A stretch of 64,000 nucleotides of DNA from Brucellaceae bacterium. Lineage in GTDB: Bacteria > Pseudomonadota > Alphaproteobacteria > Rhizobiales > Rhizobiaceae. Of this stretch, positions 9,111 through 18,351 are shown in pieces. The position numbers and the translations under genes were made by a program. The notes beneath the pieces are model-generated. The model was not told the DNA's origin, ran no database searches, and saw nothing but the letters and a program-made list of their open reading frames with translations. The first letter of the stretch is position 1; every line of letters begins with the position of its first letter. Location of the stretch: NCBI GenBank assembly GCA_020637775.1, contig JACKJV010000001.1:248001-312000 (forward strand). The letters run 5' to 3'.

Positions 9111-9923
9111 ATGAATTCCAAGCGCCGTCCATCCCGCTTCCGCCTTGCCAGCCTGGCCACGACAAGCATGCTCGTGCTGGCTCTCGGCATTTCAGGCTGC
9201 GCCAGCAAGCGCCTGACCACGGGTTCCGTCGGGCCGCGAACATCCAAGCCCATCGAACAGATGAATGAACGCGAGCTTGGCGCGGCCAGCGCCGGTTTCG
9301 GCAAGGCTTATGCGGGCGATCCGAAGAACAAGCAGACCGCCATGGCCTATGCCAAGGTGCTGATGATGACCAACCGGACCGACCAGGCGCTTGCTGTGAT
9401 GCGCAAGACGGCGATCTATCATCCCAACGATCGCGACGTGCTGGCTGCCTATGGAAAATCGCTTGCGGCGGCCGGGCAACTGGAGCCGGCGCTTGACGCC
9501 GTGCGGCGCGCCCAGACACCGGAATATCCCGACTGGCGCCTCGTTTCTGCCGAAGCGGCCATTCTGGACCAACTGGGCCAGGCCGATGCGGCGCGCGCGC
9601 TTTATCAGAAGGCCCTGACCCTGCAGCCGAACGAGCCATCCATCCTGTCCAATCTCGGCATGTCGCACGTTCTCTCCGGCGATCTGACGACAGCCGAGAC
9701 CTACATGCGCCAGGCCGCGACTGCCCCGGGCGCCGACAGCCGGGTCCGTCAGAACCTCGCCCTCGTTGTCGGTCTTCAGGGCCGTTTCCAGGAAGCCGAA
9801 CAGATCGCTGCGCAGGAACTCGACCCGGAACAGGCGCGGGCCAATGTGGCCTATCTGCGTTCGATCCTGGCGCAGCAGAACAGCTGGGCCAAGCTTTCCG
9901 ACAAGGACAAGAAGACCAACTGA
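9111..9923 (+). CDS. tadD: TadD-like TPR lipoprotein of the tight-adherence pilus system
   Basis: A 270-aa lipoprotein with a lipobox LGISGC (Cys30) after a Lys/Arg start and hydrophobic core, so it should be anchored to the outer membrane. The rest is tetratricopeptide repeats: NKQTAMAYAKVLMMTNRTDQALAVM, DRDVLAAYGKSLAAAGQLEPAL and LPNEP-type units up to residue 230. TadD acts as a pilotin-like assembly factor for the Flp pilus. ATG 9111 is chosen because the signal peptide begins there; the frame runs open far upstream only as antisense to the aminopeptidase. It is convergent to tadC, the end of the main cpa/tad operon. It ends in a charged tail (SDKDKKTN). Confidence 0.88.
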   Translation: MNSKRRPSRFRLASLATTSMLVLALGISGCASKRLTTGSVGPRTSKPIEQMNERELGAASAGFGKAYAGDPKNKQTAMAYAKVLMMTNRTDQALAVMRKTAIYHPNDRDVLAAYGKSLAAAGQLEPALDAVRRAQTPEYPDWRLVSAEAAILDQLGQADAARALYQKALTLQPNEPSILSNLGMSHVLSGDLTTAETYMRQAATAPGADSRVRQNLALVVGLQGRFQEAEQIAAQELDPEQARANVAYLRSILAQQNSWAKLSDKDKKTN

Positions 9924-10171
9924 TCCTGCCCGCTCGCGCGTTTTCCGGTGACGCCGGATCGTACGCGGCGGGCGAACCGGCCTGGCGTGTCCGGTCCTCT
10001 CCGATGATTCTCCCTGCATGACAGGACGGCGCTTCCCTTTCGCCTGAAAGGCGCCATCCGCAATAGCGCAGTTTACCACGAAGACGCCTTGCAGCGCCGG
10101 CGCCAAGGCGGCCTGCGCTGCCCTTCGGCCAGAAGCCGCTTGCCGGAAAGTGCCCGGACTGCGCCGCGGCG

Positions 10172-11161
10172 TCAGTCCAGCAGGCCCTTTTGCGAGATGT
10201 TGATGCCGGCCGGGCCGAGAATGACGATGAAGAGCACCGGAATGAAGAACACGATCATGGGCACGGTCAGCTTGGGCGGCAGGGCTGCGGCCTTCTTTTC
10301 CGCCTCGTTCATGCGCTGGTCACGGCTTTCGCTGGCCAGTACACGAAGCGCATGGGCGACAGGCGTGCCGTAACGCTCAGCCTGGATCAACGCCTGCGAC
10401 ACGCTCTTGACGCTGTCCAGGCCCGTGCGGATGGCAAGGTTCTCATAAGCCTGACGGCGTTCCGACAGGAATGACAGTTCCGCATTGGTGAGAACGAATT
10501 CCTCGGCCAGATCGAGCGACTGTGTGCCGATCTCATCGGCAACACGGCGGAACGCGGCTTCCACCGACATGCCGGATTCCACGCAGATGAGAAGCAGGTC
10601 AAGGGCATTGGGCCATGCCTTGCGGATGGAATCCCTGCGCTTTGACGCCAGGTTCTTGACGTAGAGAACAGGCGCATAGAACCCGGCATAGGCACCCAGA
10701 ACGCAGACGAAGAAGCGGATGAAAGGCGGGCGGTCCGCCAATCCGCCCGTGCCATAGACATAGAGCGCGGCAAGAGCGAAGCCGACCGGCGGCAGCACAA
10801 CACGGAAAAACAGCAGCTTCGTCAGCGGATTCTGTCCGCGGAAGCCCGCCATGCGCAAGGAATCCACCGTTTTCTCGTCGGCAAGGATCTTGCGCAGGTC
10901 CAGCTTGTCGACAAAGGCCTTCATGCCGCCGACTTCCTTTTCGCGCAGGCCGCGGCGCTGGCTTTCGGCAGCCAGTTGCGCCCTCTGGCGGGCGCGCAAT
11001 TCATCGCGCTCCAGCGCGACCGCCTTCATGCGGCCCTTCAGCGGATCGCCGCCGAAAGACGGGATGATCGTGAAGATCGTGGCAAACACGGCCACGCCCA
11101 CGAGGAGCGCGATCAGGAATGAGGAACTGAATATCTGCGATGCGATCTGATCAGCGGCCAT
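10172..11161 (-). CDS. tadC: Type II secretion F-domain protein TadC
   Basis: A 329-aa polytopic inner-membrane protein with a T2SSF domain in the C-terminal half (DLLLICVESGMSVEAAFRRV, then FLSERRQAYENLAIRTGL). Membrane segments are visible near residues 15-35, 115-150 and 295-320. With TadB it forms the platform on which the ATPase CpaF/TadA drives Flp pilus assembly. A charged stretch (RMKAVALERDELRARQRAQL) follows the first helix, as in other TadC proteins. It starts 4 nt after tadB, so the two are surely one operon; it is the last gene of that operon. Confidence 0.92.
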   Translation of the reverse strand: MAADQIASQIFSSSFLIALLVGVAVFATIFTIIPSFGGDPLKGRMKAVALERDELRARQRAQLAAESQRRGLREKEVGGMKAFVDKLDLRKILADEKTVDSLRMAGFRGQNPLTKLLFFRVVLPPVGFALAALYVYGTGGLADRPPFIRFFVCVLGAYAGFYAPVLYVKNLASKRRDSIRKAWPNALDLLLICVESGMSVEAAFRRVADEIGTQSLDLAEEFVLTNAELSFLSERRQAYENLAIRTGLDSVKSVSQALIQAERYGTPVAHALRVLASESRDQRMNEAEKKAAALPPKLTVPMIVFFIPVLFIVILGPAGINISQKGLLD

Positions 11162-11165
11162 GACG

Positions 11166-12188
11166 TCAAACCTCGAAGTCCATCATCTTTTTCATCATGA
11201 AGATGCCGATCGACATCCAGACACCCGCGCCGGCCAGGAGCATGTGACCCTGCGAGGTCGTAAACAGCGGCTTGATGTAGTTCGGGCTGGTCAAATAGAC
11301 GAGGAAGGCAACGATGAAGGGCAAGGCACCAATGATCATGGCCGAGGCCTTGGCCTCCATGGCCAGCGCCTGGACGCGATCCTTCATCTTCTTGCGATCA
11401 CGCAGCACGCGCGAAAGGTTGCCCAGCGCTTCGGACAGGTTGCCGCCCGTCTGCTGCTGGATCTGAATGACGACACCGAAAAAGGCGGCTTCCGGGCAAG
11501 GCATGGTCTGCGGCATGCGAAGCGCGGCTTCCGGAACGGACATGCCCAGTTGCTGCGCCTCGACGATGCGGCGGAACTCCGTCTTGACCGGTTCCTGGGC
11601 TTCCGTGGCGATCAGGCGGATGCCGTCATTGAGCGGCAGGCCCGACTTCACCGCGCGGACGATGACATCGAGAGCATTGGGAAATTCGATGAGGAAAGCC
11701 TTGACGCGGCGCCCGCGACGAAAACCGACAAACCATCGCGGAAGTCCGAAGGCTGTAATCACGAAGATGCCGGGAAGCGTGAACAGCGGCGCGGGCGTCA
11801 TGCCGCTCAGGAGGGCGAAGAGAACGGCCACGAAACCGGCGCCGACCGAAAACATGTAGAAACGCTGCACGGTAATATCCATGCCGGCCTGTTTGATCTG
11901 GACCTTCAGCGGCGGCCGCTTGATAATCGTCGATGCGCTTTTCTGACGGCTTTCCAGGTCCTTGATCGTGTCCTGGATGTTCTTCTTGCGCCGTGCCGCC
12001 TCCTGGTTGCGGTCGCGGGCCGCCTGCACGACCGTCCGGTCTGTCTCGGCCTTCTTGACGTTCTCCAGGCGGCGACCGCTCTGCCGTTCGGTCTCGATGC
12101 GATTGAACAGGAAGGCATAGGCAACGGCGCCCGCCGACAGGCCGGCCAGCGCGATTATCGCCAGGATGGTGGTATCAATGCCGAACAT
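11166..12188 (-). CDS. tadB: Type II secretion F-domain protein TadB
   Basis: A 340-aa inner-membrane platform protein of the Flp pilus machine, paralogous to TadC. The first helix is at residues 5-28 and is followed by a basic cytosolic stretch. The T2SSF domain contains PNALDVIVRAVKSGLPLNDG and PEAAFFGVVIQIQQQTGGNL, both well conserved in TadB, and the last helices lie near 270-335. The gene lies between cpaF (30-nt gap) and tadC (4-nt gap). Length and order match the family. Confidence 0.93.
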   Translation of the reverse strand: MFGIDTTILAIIALAGLSAGAVAYAFLFNRIETERQSGRRLENVKKAETDRTVVQAARDRNQEAARRKKNIQDTIKDLESRQKSASTIIKRPPLKVQIKQAGMDITVQRFYMFSVGAGFVAVLFALLSGMTPAPLFTLPGIFVITAFGLPRWFVGFRRGRRVKAFLIEFPNALDVIVRAVKSGLPLNDGIRLIATEAQEPVKTEFRRIVEAQQLGMSVPEAALRMPQTMPCPEAAFFGVVIQIQQQTGGNLSEALGNLSRVLRDRKKMKDRVQALAMEAKASAMIIGALPFIVAFLVYLTSPNYIKPLFTTSQGHMLLAGAGVWMSIGIFMMKKMMDFEV

Positions 12189-12218
12189 GCCCTACCCTTT
12201 TCACCTGTTGCGCCCGGC

Positions 12219-13712
12219 TCAGGCGCGTTGCTTGTCTTCCATGGCGGACAAGGCGTTTGCCAGGCGTGCCTCCTCGCCGAAATAGCGGGCGCGTTCCCAG
12301 AAATGCGGCCGGCCGATGCCGGTGGAGCGGTGTTCGCCGATGATCTTGCCGTTCGCATCCTCGCCCTTGATGTCGTAGAGCATGAGATCCTGGGTGGTGA
12401 TCATGTCGCCCTCCATGCCGATCACCTCGGTTATGTGGGTGATCCTGCGGGAACCGTCGCGCAGACGGGCGGCCTGGATGATCACGTCGACCGATCCGAC
12501 GATGATCTCGCGCACGGTGCGTTGCGGCAGCGTGAAGCCTCCCATGGCAATCATGGATTCCATGCGGTTGAGGCATTCGCGCGGCGTGTTGGCGTGGATC
12601 GTGCCCATGGACCCGTCGTGGCCCGTGTTCATGGCCTGAAGCAGGTCGAAGACTTCCGATCCGCGGACCTCGCCGACGATGATGCGTTCAGGGCGCATGC
12701 GCAGGCAGTTCTTCACCAGGTCGCGCATGGTGATTTCGCCTTCGCCCTCAAGGTTCGGTGGCCGCGTCTCCAGACGCACGACATGCGGCTGCTGAAGCTG
12801 AAGCTCGGCGGAGTCCTCGCAGGTGATGACCCGCTCGTCGCGGTCGACATAGTTCGTCAGGCAATTGAGAAGCGTCGTCTTGCCCGACCCCGTGCCGCCG
12901 GAAATGATGACGTTGCAGCGCACGCGGCCGATGATCTTGAGCACTTCCGCGCCTTCCGCCGAAATCGCGCCGAACTTGACGAGCTGATCGAGGGTCAGCT
13001 TGTCCTTCTTGAACTTGCGGATGGTCAGCGCGGTGCCGTCAATGGCCAGCGGCGGCGCGATGACGTTGACGCGCGAGCCGTCGATGAGGCGGGCGTCACA
13101 GATGGGGCTCGATTCATCGACGCGGCGGCCAACCTGGCTGACGATGCGCTGGCAGATGTTGAGAAGCTGCTGGTTGTCGCGGAACCGGACCGCTGTCTTC
13201 TCCGTCTTGCCGTTCACTTCAATAAAGACGTTCTGCGCACCATTGACCATGATGTCGGCAATGTCGTCGCGTGCCAGCAGGGGTTCCAGCGGACCGAAGC
13301 CGAGGACATCGTTGCAGATGTCCTCCAGGAGTTCCTCCTGTTCGGCGATCGACATCGCGAAATTCTTGATCGCGATGATGTCGTTGACGATATCGCGGAT
13401 TTCCTCGCGCGCGGCCTCGGGATCAAGCTTGGCGAGCTGCGACAGATCGATGGTGTCGATGAGCGCGGAAAAGACCTGGCTCTTGGTGTCGTAATAGCTG
13501 TCGGAGCGTTCACGCTGCTGGCGCCGGGGAGCGGGCGGCTCAGGCGGCGGGGCAGCCTTCTGCGGCGTCCTTGCCGGGGCCGGCTGACGGCCGCCGGCCT
13601 GATCGGGCCGGGAAGGCGAAGGCGCCGTGTCGCCGGGCACCGCCGCGGATGCGGGAGCACGGAACTCCGGCACACCACGGCCTGCACTGTCATTGCCTTT
13701 TCGTCCAAACAT
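12219..13712 (-). CDS. cpaF: Pilus assembly/secretion ATPase CpaF (TadA)
   Basis: A 497-aa hexameric ATPase of the VirB11/PilT class that powers extension, and probably retraction, of the Flp pilus. It shows an N-terminal Pro/Ala-rich variable part, then the conserved region with Walker [13 protein letters not shown] (near 265-276), an Asp/His-box segment, Walker B-like [14 protein letters not shown] and the motif [17 protein letters not shown]. All catalytic blocks look intact. The ATG at 13712 (MFGRKGND) is the usual CpaF start; the open frame continues upstream only as shadow of cpaE. It lies between cpaE (29-nt gap) and tadB. Confidence 0.95.
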   Translation of the reverse strand: MFGRKGNDSAGRGVPEFRAPASAAVPGDTAPSPSRPDQAGGRQPAPARTPQKAAPPPEPPAPRRQQRERSDSYYDTKSQVFSALIDTIDLSQLAKLDPEAAREEIRDIVNDIIAIKNFAMSIAEQEELLEDICNDVLGFGPLEPLLARDDIADIMVNGAQNVFIEVNGKTEKTAVRFRDNQQLLNICQRIVSQVGRRVDESSPICDARLIDGSRVNVIAPPLAIDGTALTIRKFKKDKLTLDQLVKFGAISAEGAEVLKIIGRVRCNVIISGGTGSGKTTLLNCLTNYVDRDERVITCEDSAELQLQQPHVVRLETRPPNLEGEGEITMRDLVKNCLRMRPERIIVGEVRGSEVFDLLQAMNTGHDGSMGTIHANTPRECLNRMESMIAMGGFTLPQRTVREIIVGSVDVIIQAARLRDGSRRITHITEVIGMEGDMITTQDLMLYDIKGEDANGKIIGEHRSTGIGRPHFWERARYFGEEARLANALSAMEDKQRA

Positions 13713-13741
13713 CGTGTCCACCAATACCTGGTCAGGTCGCG

Positions 13742-15025
13742 TTACTTCTTCTTGCCGAGCTTGCCGAGAATGCCGGCCAGGCCCTTTGTCTCCTTCTTCC
13801 GGATCTCCATCCGGCCCGTGAGGACATGGGCGATATCGTTGACCGTCTGCGCGATCACGTGGCTGGCATCCATCTCGCCGAGCATGCGGCCATTGTTGGA
13901 AGCGGTTCCGAAAAGCTGCGGCTCGAACGGAATGATGGCGAGCGGCTCCAGCCCGAGCGGATCGGAGAAATCCGCCGGCTCGATCTCGGGGCGCTTGGGA
14001 ACGGCAACCTGGTTGAGTACAAGCCTCGGCGGCGCATCGTTCGGGCGAAGCCGCTTGAGCGTGTCGACCAGATTCTTCGTGTTGCGCAGGTTGGCCAGTT
14101 CGGGCGTGGCCACCAGCACGACTTCGTCGGCATGGGCCAGCGTGTCGCGCGTCCAGGCATTCCAGGTGTGCGGCACGTCCAGGACGATGAGCGGGGCGGT
14201 GCGCTGGACGACCTCGACGACAGACGAGAAGGCATCGGCATCGAAATCGTAGACGCGGTCGAGCGTGGACGGGGCGGCGAGCAGCGACAGGTGCTCGGAG
14301 CATTTCGCCAGGAGGCGGTCGAGATAGACCTCGTCAACGCGCTCGGGCGAGAACACCGCCTCGGCGATGCCCTGGGTCGGATCCTGGTCGAAATTGATGT
14401 TGGCGGTGCCGAAAGGCAGGTCCATGTCGGCGATGACCGTCTCCGACTGGAACAGGTGCGATATCGCCCAGGCAACATTGTGGGCGATGGTTGACGAGCC
14501 GACGCCCCCCTTCGCGCCGACGAAGGCGAGTGTCCGGCCAAGCGGTTCTGCCTCGGGATTGACGAACAGGCTCGAAATCACGGTCATCAGGTCGGCCAGC
14601 GTGACCGGGGCGACCATGTATTCGGAAATGCCGTTGCGGATCAGTTCACGATAGAGGCTGACGTCATTGTAGTGACCGACAATCACCACCCGGGTGGACG
14701 GGTCGCAGACTTCGGCCAGTTGCTCCAGTTCCACCATCATGTCCGCCGGCGAGCGGCGGCTCTCGACAAGAACGAGGTTCGGTGTCGGATTGGCGGCGTA
14801 GAACTCGGCGGCAGCGGCAACGCCGCCACGCATCACCCGGACATGGGCGCGCGCCATGCGCCGGTCTTCCGCGGCCCGCTCCACGGGCTTTGCCACGCCT
14901 TCGGTTTCGCAGAAGGCGTGAATCGACACCCTTGGCACCGGCCGCAGGGCATTCAACTCCGCAACGTCGCGGGCGGTAGCGCCATAGTCGTCCGCCGGTT
15001 CATGCTCATATGCCAGATTGTCCAT
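13742..15025 (-). CDS. cpaE: Pilus assembly protein CpaE, receiver-like domain plus ParA/MinD-type ATPase
   Basis: A 427-aa protein that in Caulobacter directs the pilus machinery to the pole. The N-terminal half has a response-regulator-like fold (TPNLVLVESRRSPADMM, then VVIVGHYNDVSLYRELIRNG). The C-terminal half is a MinD/ParA ATPase with a deviant Walker A, GAKGGVGSSTIAHNVAW, near residue 170, and Walker B text VIADMDLPFGTANINFD. The phospho-acceptor position of a true receiver is not obvious, as is usual for CpaE. ATG 15025 gives MDNLAYEHEPADDYGA. It lies 20 nt after cpaD and 29 nt before cpaF. Confidence 0.92.
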   Translation of the reverse strand: MDNLAYEHEPADDYGATARDVAELNALRPVPRVSIHAFCETEGVAKPVERAAEDRRMARAHVRVMRGGVAAAAEFYAANPTPNLVLVESRRSPADMMVELEQLAEVCDPSTRVVIVGHYNDVSLYRELIRNGISEYMVAPVTLADLMTVISSLFVNPEAEPLGRTLAFVGAKGGVGSSTIAHNVAWAISHLFQSETVIADMDLPFGTANINFDQDPTQGIAEAVFSPERVDEVYLDRLLAKCSEHLSLLAAPSTLDRVYDFDADAFSSVVEVVQRTAPLIVLDVPHTWNAWTRDTLAHADEVVLVATPELANLRNTKNLVDTLKRLRPNDAPPRLVLNQVAVPKRPEIEPADFSDPLGLEPLAIIPFEPQLFGTASNNGRMLGEMDASHVIAQTVNDIAHVLTGRMEIRKKETKGLAGILGKLGKKK

Positions 15026-15045
15026 CGTCTTCACCCGTTCCTGGC

Positions 15046-15762
15046 TCAGTAGCTGATGTTGGGAGTGAACCCGGAGTTTCCGGTTTCGTATTTGTCGATC
15101 ACGTCGGCCCGGCGTGGTCCGTCGATTTCCCCGACCGGACGGGGGCCGAGGAGATCGGCGGGATTGGCCACCTGCGCGGCCAGATTGTTCTGGTAGGAGC
15201 AGCCGAAATCGGCGTAGTTGCGGTTTTCCGGCGAGCTGGCCAGATCTTCCGTCCAGCGGCCGCATTTCGAGGTGGAGGCCGTCAGCCGCGTGTAGGTGAT
15301 GCGCACCGGCGCCGAAGCGGCCTCGGCGCCGCCCTCGTAGGAGTAGGTCGTGATGCGGTTGGCCGGCACCCCATGGCGGGTGAGAAGGTTGACCAGATCA
15401 CCGGCAACCCTGGCCGCACCGGCGGCATTCGGCGTGCCGACCGGAACGATGACCTGGACATCGGACCCGCTGGACCGCTCATAGCCGGCCATGAAGCCCC
15501 GCACCGCCTCGGTCTGGGCGCGCGACAGTCCCCTGGCATCCTGGGCGACCGGCAGGTCATAGACCGCTTCGCGCTCGGCAATGGTGATCGGGTGGTTCGT
15601 GCGGTAGTCCTGCGGAACGGAACCGACGGTGACGTGGTCACGCTTCAGGGCGCCGCAACCGCCAAGGGCGGTGGCCGCCGCGAGCGCGATAACCGGCAAC
15701 AGGGCGCGAAGCGCAGGGTGGAGCCTGGCAGGCACTGGGTTCTTCATGGTTTGCTGCGACAT
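15046..15762 (-). CDS. cpaD: Pilus assembly lipoprotein CpaD
   Basis: A 238-aa outer-membrane-associated lipoprotein of the CpaD family, thought to help secretin assembly. The signal peptide ends in lipobox ALGGC (Cys36). The mature part contains VPQDYRTNHPITIAE, the conserved DYR-x-HPI motif of CpaD, and a Cys pair in SKCGRWTEDLA and ADFGCSYQNNLAAQVANP, also family marks. I selected ATG 15762, preceded by GGGGAACGAG. ATGs at 15801 (would overlap cpaC) and 15747 are the alternatives. It lies 16 nt after cpaC and 20 nt before cpaE. Confidence 0.92.
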   Translation of the reverse strand: MSQQTMKNPVPARLHPALRALLPVIALAAATALGGCGALKRDHVTVGSVPQDYRTNHPITIAEREAVYDLPVAQDARGLSRAQTEAVRGFMAGYERSSGSDVQVIVPVGTPNAAGAARVAGDLVNLLTRHGVPANRITTYSYEGGAEAASAPVRITYTRLTASTSKCGRWTEDLASSPENRNYADFGCSYQNNLAAQVANPADLLGPRPVGEIDGPRRADVIDKYETGNSGFTPNISY

Positions 15763-15778
15763 GGCACTCGTTCCCCGA

Positions 15779-17320
15779 TCACTTGTAGATGTAGCCGACA
15801 ACGCCGTGGTAGCGGCCCTTGGGACGGTCGGTCTTCATGGTTCCGTAGACGCGGTTGACCCGGCCGAGGAACATGCCGGCGCCATCGCTCGGCGGGTTGA
15901 AATTGTCATCCGGCTTGGCCAGCGCGGTGCGCGCGGCCGGCCGTGACAGATACGGGGTCACCAGAACCACCAGTTCGGTCTCGTTGCGCTCGAAGGACCG
16001 GCTGCGGAACAGCGTTCCAAGGACGGGCAACTTCATGAGGCCCGGCATGCCGTTCACCGTCTGGCGGACATCGTCCTGGATCAGGCCGGCGATCATCATC
16101 GAACCGCCGGAGGGCAGTTCGACGGTCGTGTCGGCCAGGCGCTTGCGAATGGAGATGATGTTCGTTTCAGCCAAGGAAACCGACCCCTGGGCCGTGGGCT
16201 CGGAAACGGTTGTCCGGATCTTGAGGCTGATACGCCCGGGCGACAGGACAACAGGCAGAAACTCCAGGCCGATGCCGTATTCGACCTTCGAAATGGTATA
16301 GGTGACGCCGTTCTCGTCGGAGTTGCGGCCTGTCACGAGGTTGAACTCGCCGCCGACGCGGAACTGGGCCTGTTCGCCGGAAACCGCGGTCAGGGTCGGT
16401 TCGGCGAGCGTCTTCATGACGCCGGTCTGCTCCATGGCATTGAGGTAGGACTGGATCGACACGGCGCCTATCGAACCGGCGAGGCTGCTGCTCACGTTGG
16501 TCAGCGGCTTGCCGAGGCCGGTGAAGCTATCGGCAACCGCACTGAAGGAGATGCCGTCTGATGTCGAACCGCTGGCAAACGCCTTCACCCCGAGCTGTTT
16601 CATTACGGTCCGGCTGATCTCGGCCACCGTGACCTTCAGCGTGACCTGGTCCTCGCCGACGATCTTCAGGAGGTTCACGATCCTGGAGGAACGGCGCTCG
16701 CCGTCCGGATTGGATATGGCGACATCCGCGCCGCCGCCGCTGGCCGTCTGGCCGGTTGCCGTGGTCGCATACTGGCCGGTGGTGGCTTCACCGCCGGAGA
16801 CGAAGATCGTTGCCAGCTGCTGGGCGCGCTGCGCATCCAGGGGCGAAGCAACCTCGCCGGTCAGCACCACGTTGTCGTTGATCAGTTCGACCTTGATCGA
16901 GGAGTCCGGCAGGAAACGCCGCAAGTAGTCCTCCAGCCCGGAGACGTCGCGCTCGATCTGCAGGTCGAGCGATGCGATCTGTTCTCCATTGGCGCCGAAG
17001 ACGAAGATGTTGGTTTCGCCGACCTGCTTGCCGAACAGGTAGATGCGGCGCGCGGTGCGGGTCACAGCGTCGGCGACCGCGGGATTGGCGACCAGGATGT
17101 CATAGGCATCGGTCGGCAGGTCGATGACCAGCGACTTGTTGAGCCCCAGCTTGATGCGCTGGCTCGCTTTCGAGGCTGTCACGCGCGTGTTTGCCGCCTG
17201 CGCCGTCTGCTGCACCGCCACCGGCGTGAGAGCTGTCGCGGCGAGCGCGAGCGCCAGCGACGCCGCAAGGCCGGCGCCGGACGAAAAGGCGAATCGGGGA
17301 AAGCGGGTCTGGCGTGTCAT
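15779..17320 (-). CDS. cpaC: Flp pilus secretin CpaC (RcpA)
   Basis: A 513-aa outer-membrane secretin, the gated pore for the Flp pilus. A signal peptide of about 42 residues ends near AQAANT. Next comes the T2SS/T3SS pilus N-domain (LNKSLVIDLPTDAYDILVAN) and a BON-like segment (DDYLRRFLPDSSIKVELIND style). The secretin core follows, with text such as GSIGAVSIQSYLNAMEQTG, LAEPTLTAVSGEQAQFRVGG and the closing VELPSGGSMMIAGLIQDD. The family's C-terminal ETELVVLVTPYLSRP is present. The start overlaps the cpaB stop by 4 nt. Confidence 0.95.
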   Translation of the reverse strand: MTRQTRFPRFAFSSGAGLAASLALALAATALTPVAVQQTAQAANTRVTASKASQRIKLGLNKSLVIDLPTDAYDILVANPAVADAVTRTARRIYLFGKQVGETNIFVFGANGEQIASLDLQIERDVSGLEDYLRRFLPDSSIKVELINDNVVLTGEVASPLDAQRAQQLATIFVSGGEATTGQYATTATGQTASGGGADVAISNPDGERRSSRIVNLLKIVGEDQVTLKVTVAEISRTVMKQLGVKAFASGSTSDGISFSAVADSFTGLGKPLTNVSSSLAGSIGAVSIQSYLNAMEQTGVMKTLAEPTLTAVSGEQAQFRVGGEFNLVTGRNSDENGVTYTISKVEYGIGLEFLPVVLSPGRISLKIRTTVSEPTAQGSVSLAETNIISIRKRLADTTVELPSGGSMMIAGLIQDDVRQTVNGMPGLMKLPVLGTLFRSRSFERNETELVVLVTPYLSRPAARTALAKPDDNFNPPSDGAGMFLGRVNRVYGTMKTDRPKGRYHGVVGYIYK

Positions 17321-18138
17321 TTCTTCGTAGCCTCTTCGGAAAGTTCACCGCCCTTGATCATCCGGACGACGCCGCTGCGGTCGCCATCGGACGAAACGAG
17401 ATAATCCGCGCTGCCTTCGACGATCTCGTCGGCATCCTCGACGGAACGCAGCGCCAGCGTGAGCCGGTCGGCCATCTGCTGAGCCACCGTGATGATCTCC
17501 GCCTGTTGCGGGGTCAATTCGAGCGTAGCGGTCTCGCCCACCTTGACCTTGCGGCCTTCCTCGTCCTCCTGGATCGTCTGGTCGATGGCCAGGACGCGGA
17601 TGTTGCGCAGGATCGTTTCGGTCTTGAAGCCTTCGCCGACGGTGCCGGAATTGGAGCGGCGGGTCATGATCACGTCGACGAAATCATTGGGGAGAATGAA
17701 CCCGCCCGCCGATGTGTCAGCCGAGATTTGCGTCGCGATCGCGCGCTTTCCGGACGGCAGGATCGAGGACATGAAGCTCTTGCCGAAGCCGACAAGGCGC
17801 GTCTTGCGCAGCGGCTCGCCCGCGGACATGGAGGTGCGGACGGCAACGCCCGCCAGCTTGTCGATCGCATCGGGCTCTTCCGATCGGGTGATATATTCAG
17901 GGTTCATCGCATCGACCGGCCATTCCTGCCAGCGCAACTGCCCCTCGATCGGCGCGCCGACAGGCATGTCCTCTGTCACGACCAGGATCTCGGCCAGCGC
18001 GATGGCAGGCTCGGCGGGAACCGGCGCCATCACGGCCGGCTCCGGCGGCGGAGCGGAGACCATGTTCTTGGCGATCATGCCGGCACCGCCCGCGGCTGCC
18101 ACGGCGACACCCAGAACAATGAGCTGGGAGGATTTCAT
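17317..18138 (-). CDS. cpaB: Flp pilus assembly protein CpaB (RcpC)
   Basis: A 273-aa periplasmic protein anchored by an N-terminal helix (MKSSQLIVLGVAVAAAGGAG). A SAF-like domain follows (EDMPVGAPIEGQLRWQEWP...GEPLRKTRLV), then the RcpC/CpaB domain with FILPNDFVDVIMTRR and VGETATLELTPQQAEII. It is thought to link the secretin to the cell wall. It is the first gene of the cpaB-C-D-E-F-tadB-tadC operon. Its upstream 213 nt hold TTAA repeats and no other gene. Length fits the family. Confidence 0.93.
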   Translation of the reverse strand: MKSSQLIVLGVAVAAAGGAGMIAKNMVSAPPPEPAVMAPVPAEPAIALAEILVVTEDMPVGAPIEGQLRWQEWPVDAMNPEYITRSEEPDAIDKLAGVAVRTSMSAGEPLRKTRLVGFGKSFMSSILPSGKRAIATQISADTSAGGFILPNDFVDVIMTRRSNSGTVGEGFKTETILRNIRVLAIDQTIQEDEEGRKVKVGETATLELTPQQAEIITVAQQMADRLTLALRSVEDADEIVEGSADYLVSSDGDRSGVVRMIKGGELSEEATKK

Positions 18139-18207
18139 TTCTCTGCACCCCTTACCCGGTGAACCTCAACTTGCAGGGAGAGTGCAGGTGCAATCGTCAA
18201 ATTATGG

Positions 18208-18235
18208 TTAACGGGACCCTTAAAGTCATACTTAA
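18208..18235. promoter_or_regulatory. Three TTAA half-sites at 12-nt period upstream of cpaB
   Basis: TTAA occurs at 18208-18211, 18220-18223 and 18232-18235, each separated by 8 nt, about 70-100 nt upstream of the cpaB start. CtrA recognises TTAA-N7-TTAA, so the spacing here is one base too long for the textbook site. The regular repeat in a region otherwise about 60% GC still looks regulatory. No clear sigma-70 hexamers were identified nearby. Confidence 0.35.
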
Positions 18236-18351
18236 TAGTTCGTTACCGTAATTCCGGCAGGCAGGACACCGCCGTTTCATGGCACGGACCCGCGAATGAA
18301 CCCGCGACCGAAGCCACCATACGGGATGGCCTCCAAGGGTCGAACCAGGCC

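Noticed and set aside
11160..14252. Very long open plus-strand frame of about 1030 codons
   Set aside because: It lies wholly antisense to tadB and cpaF, has no domain-like text and low-complexity composition; it is a by-product of high GC codon use on the real strand.
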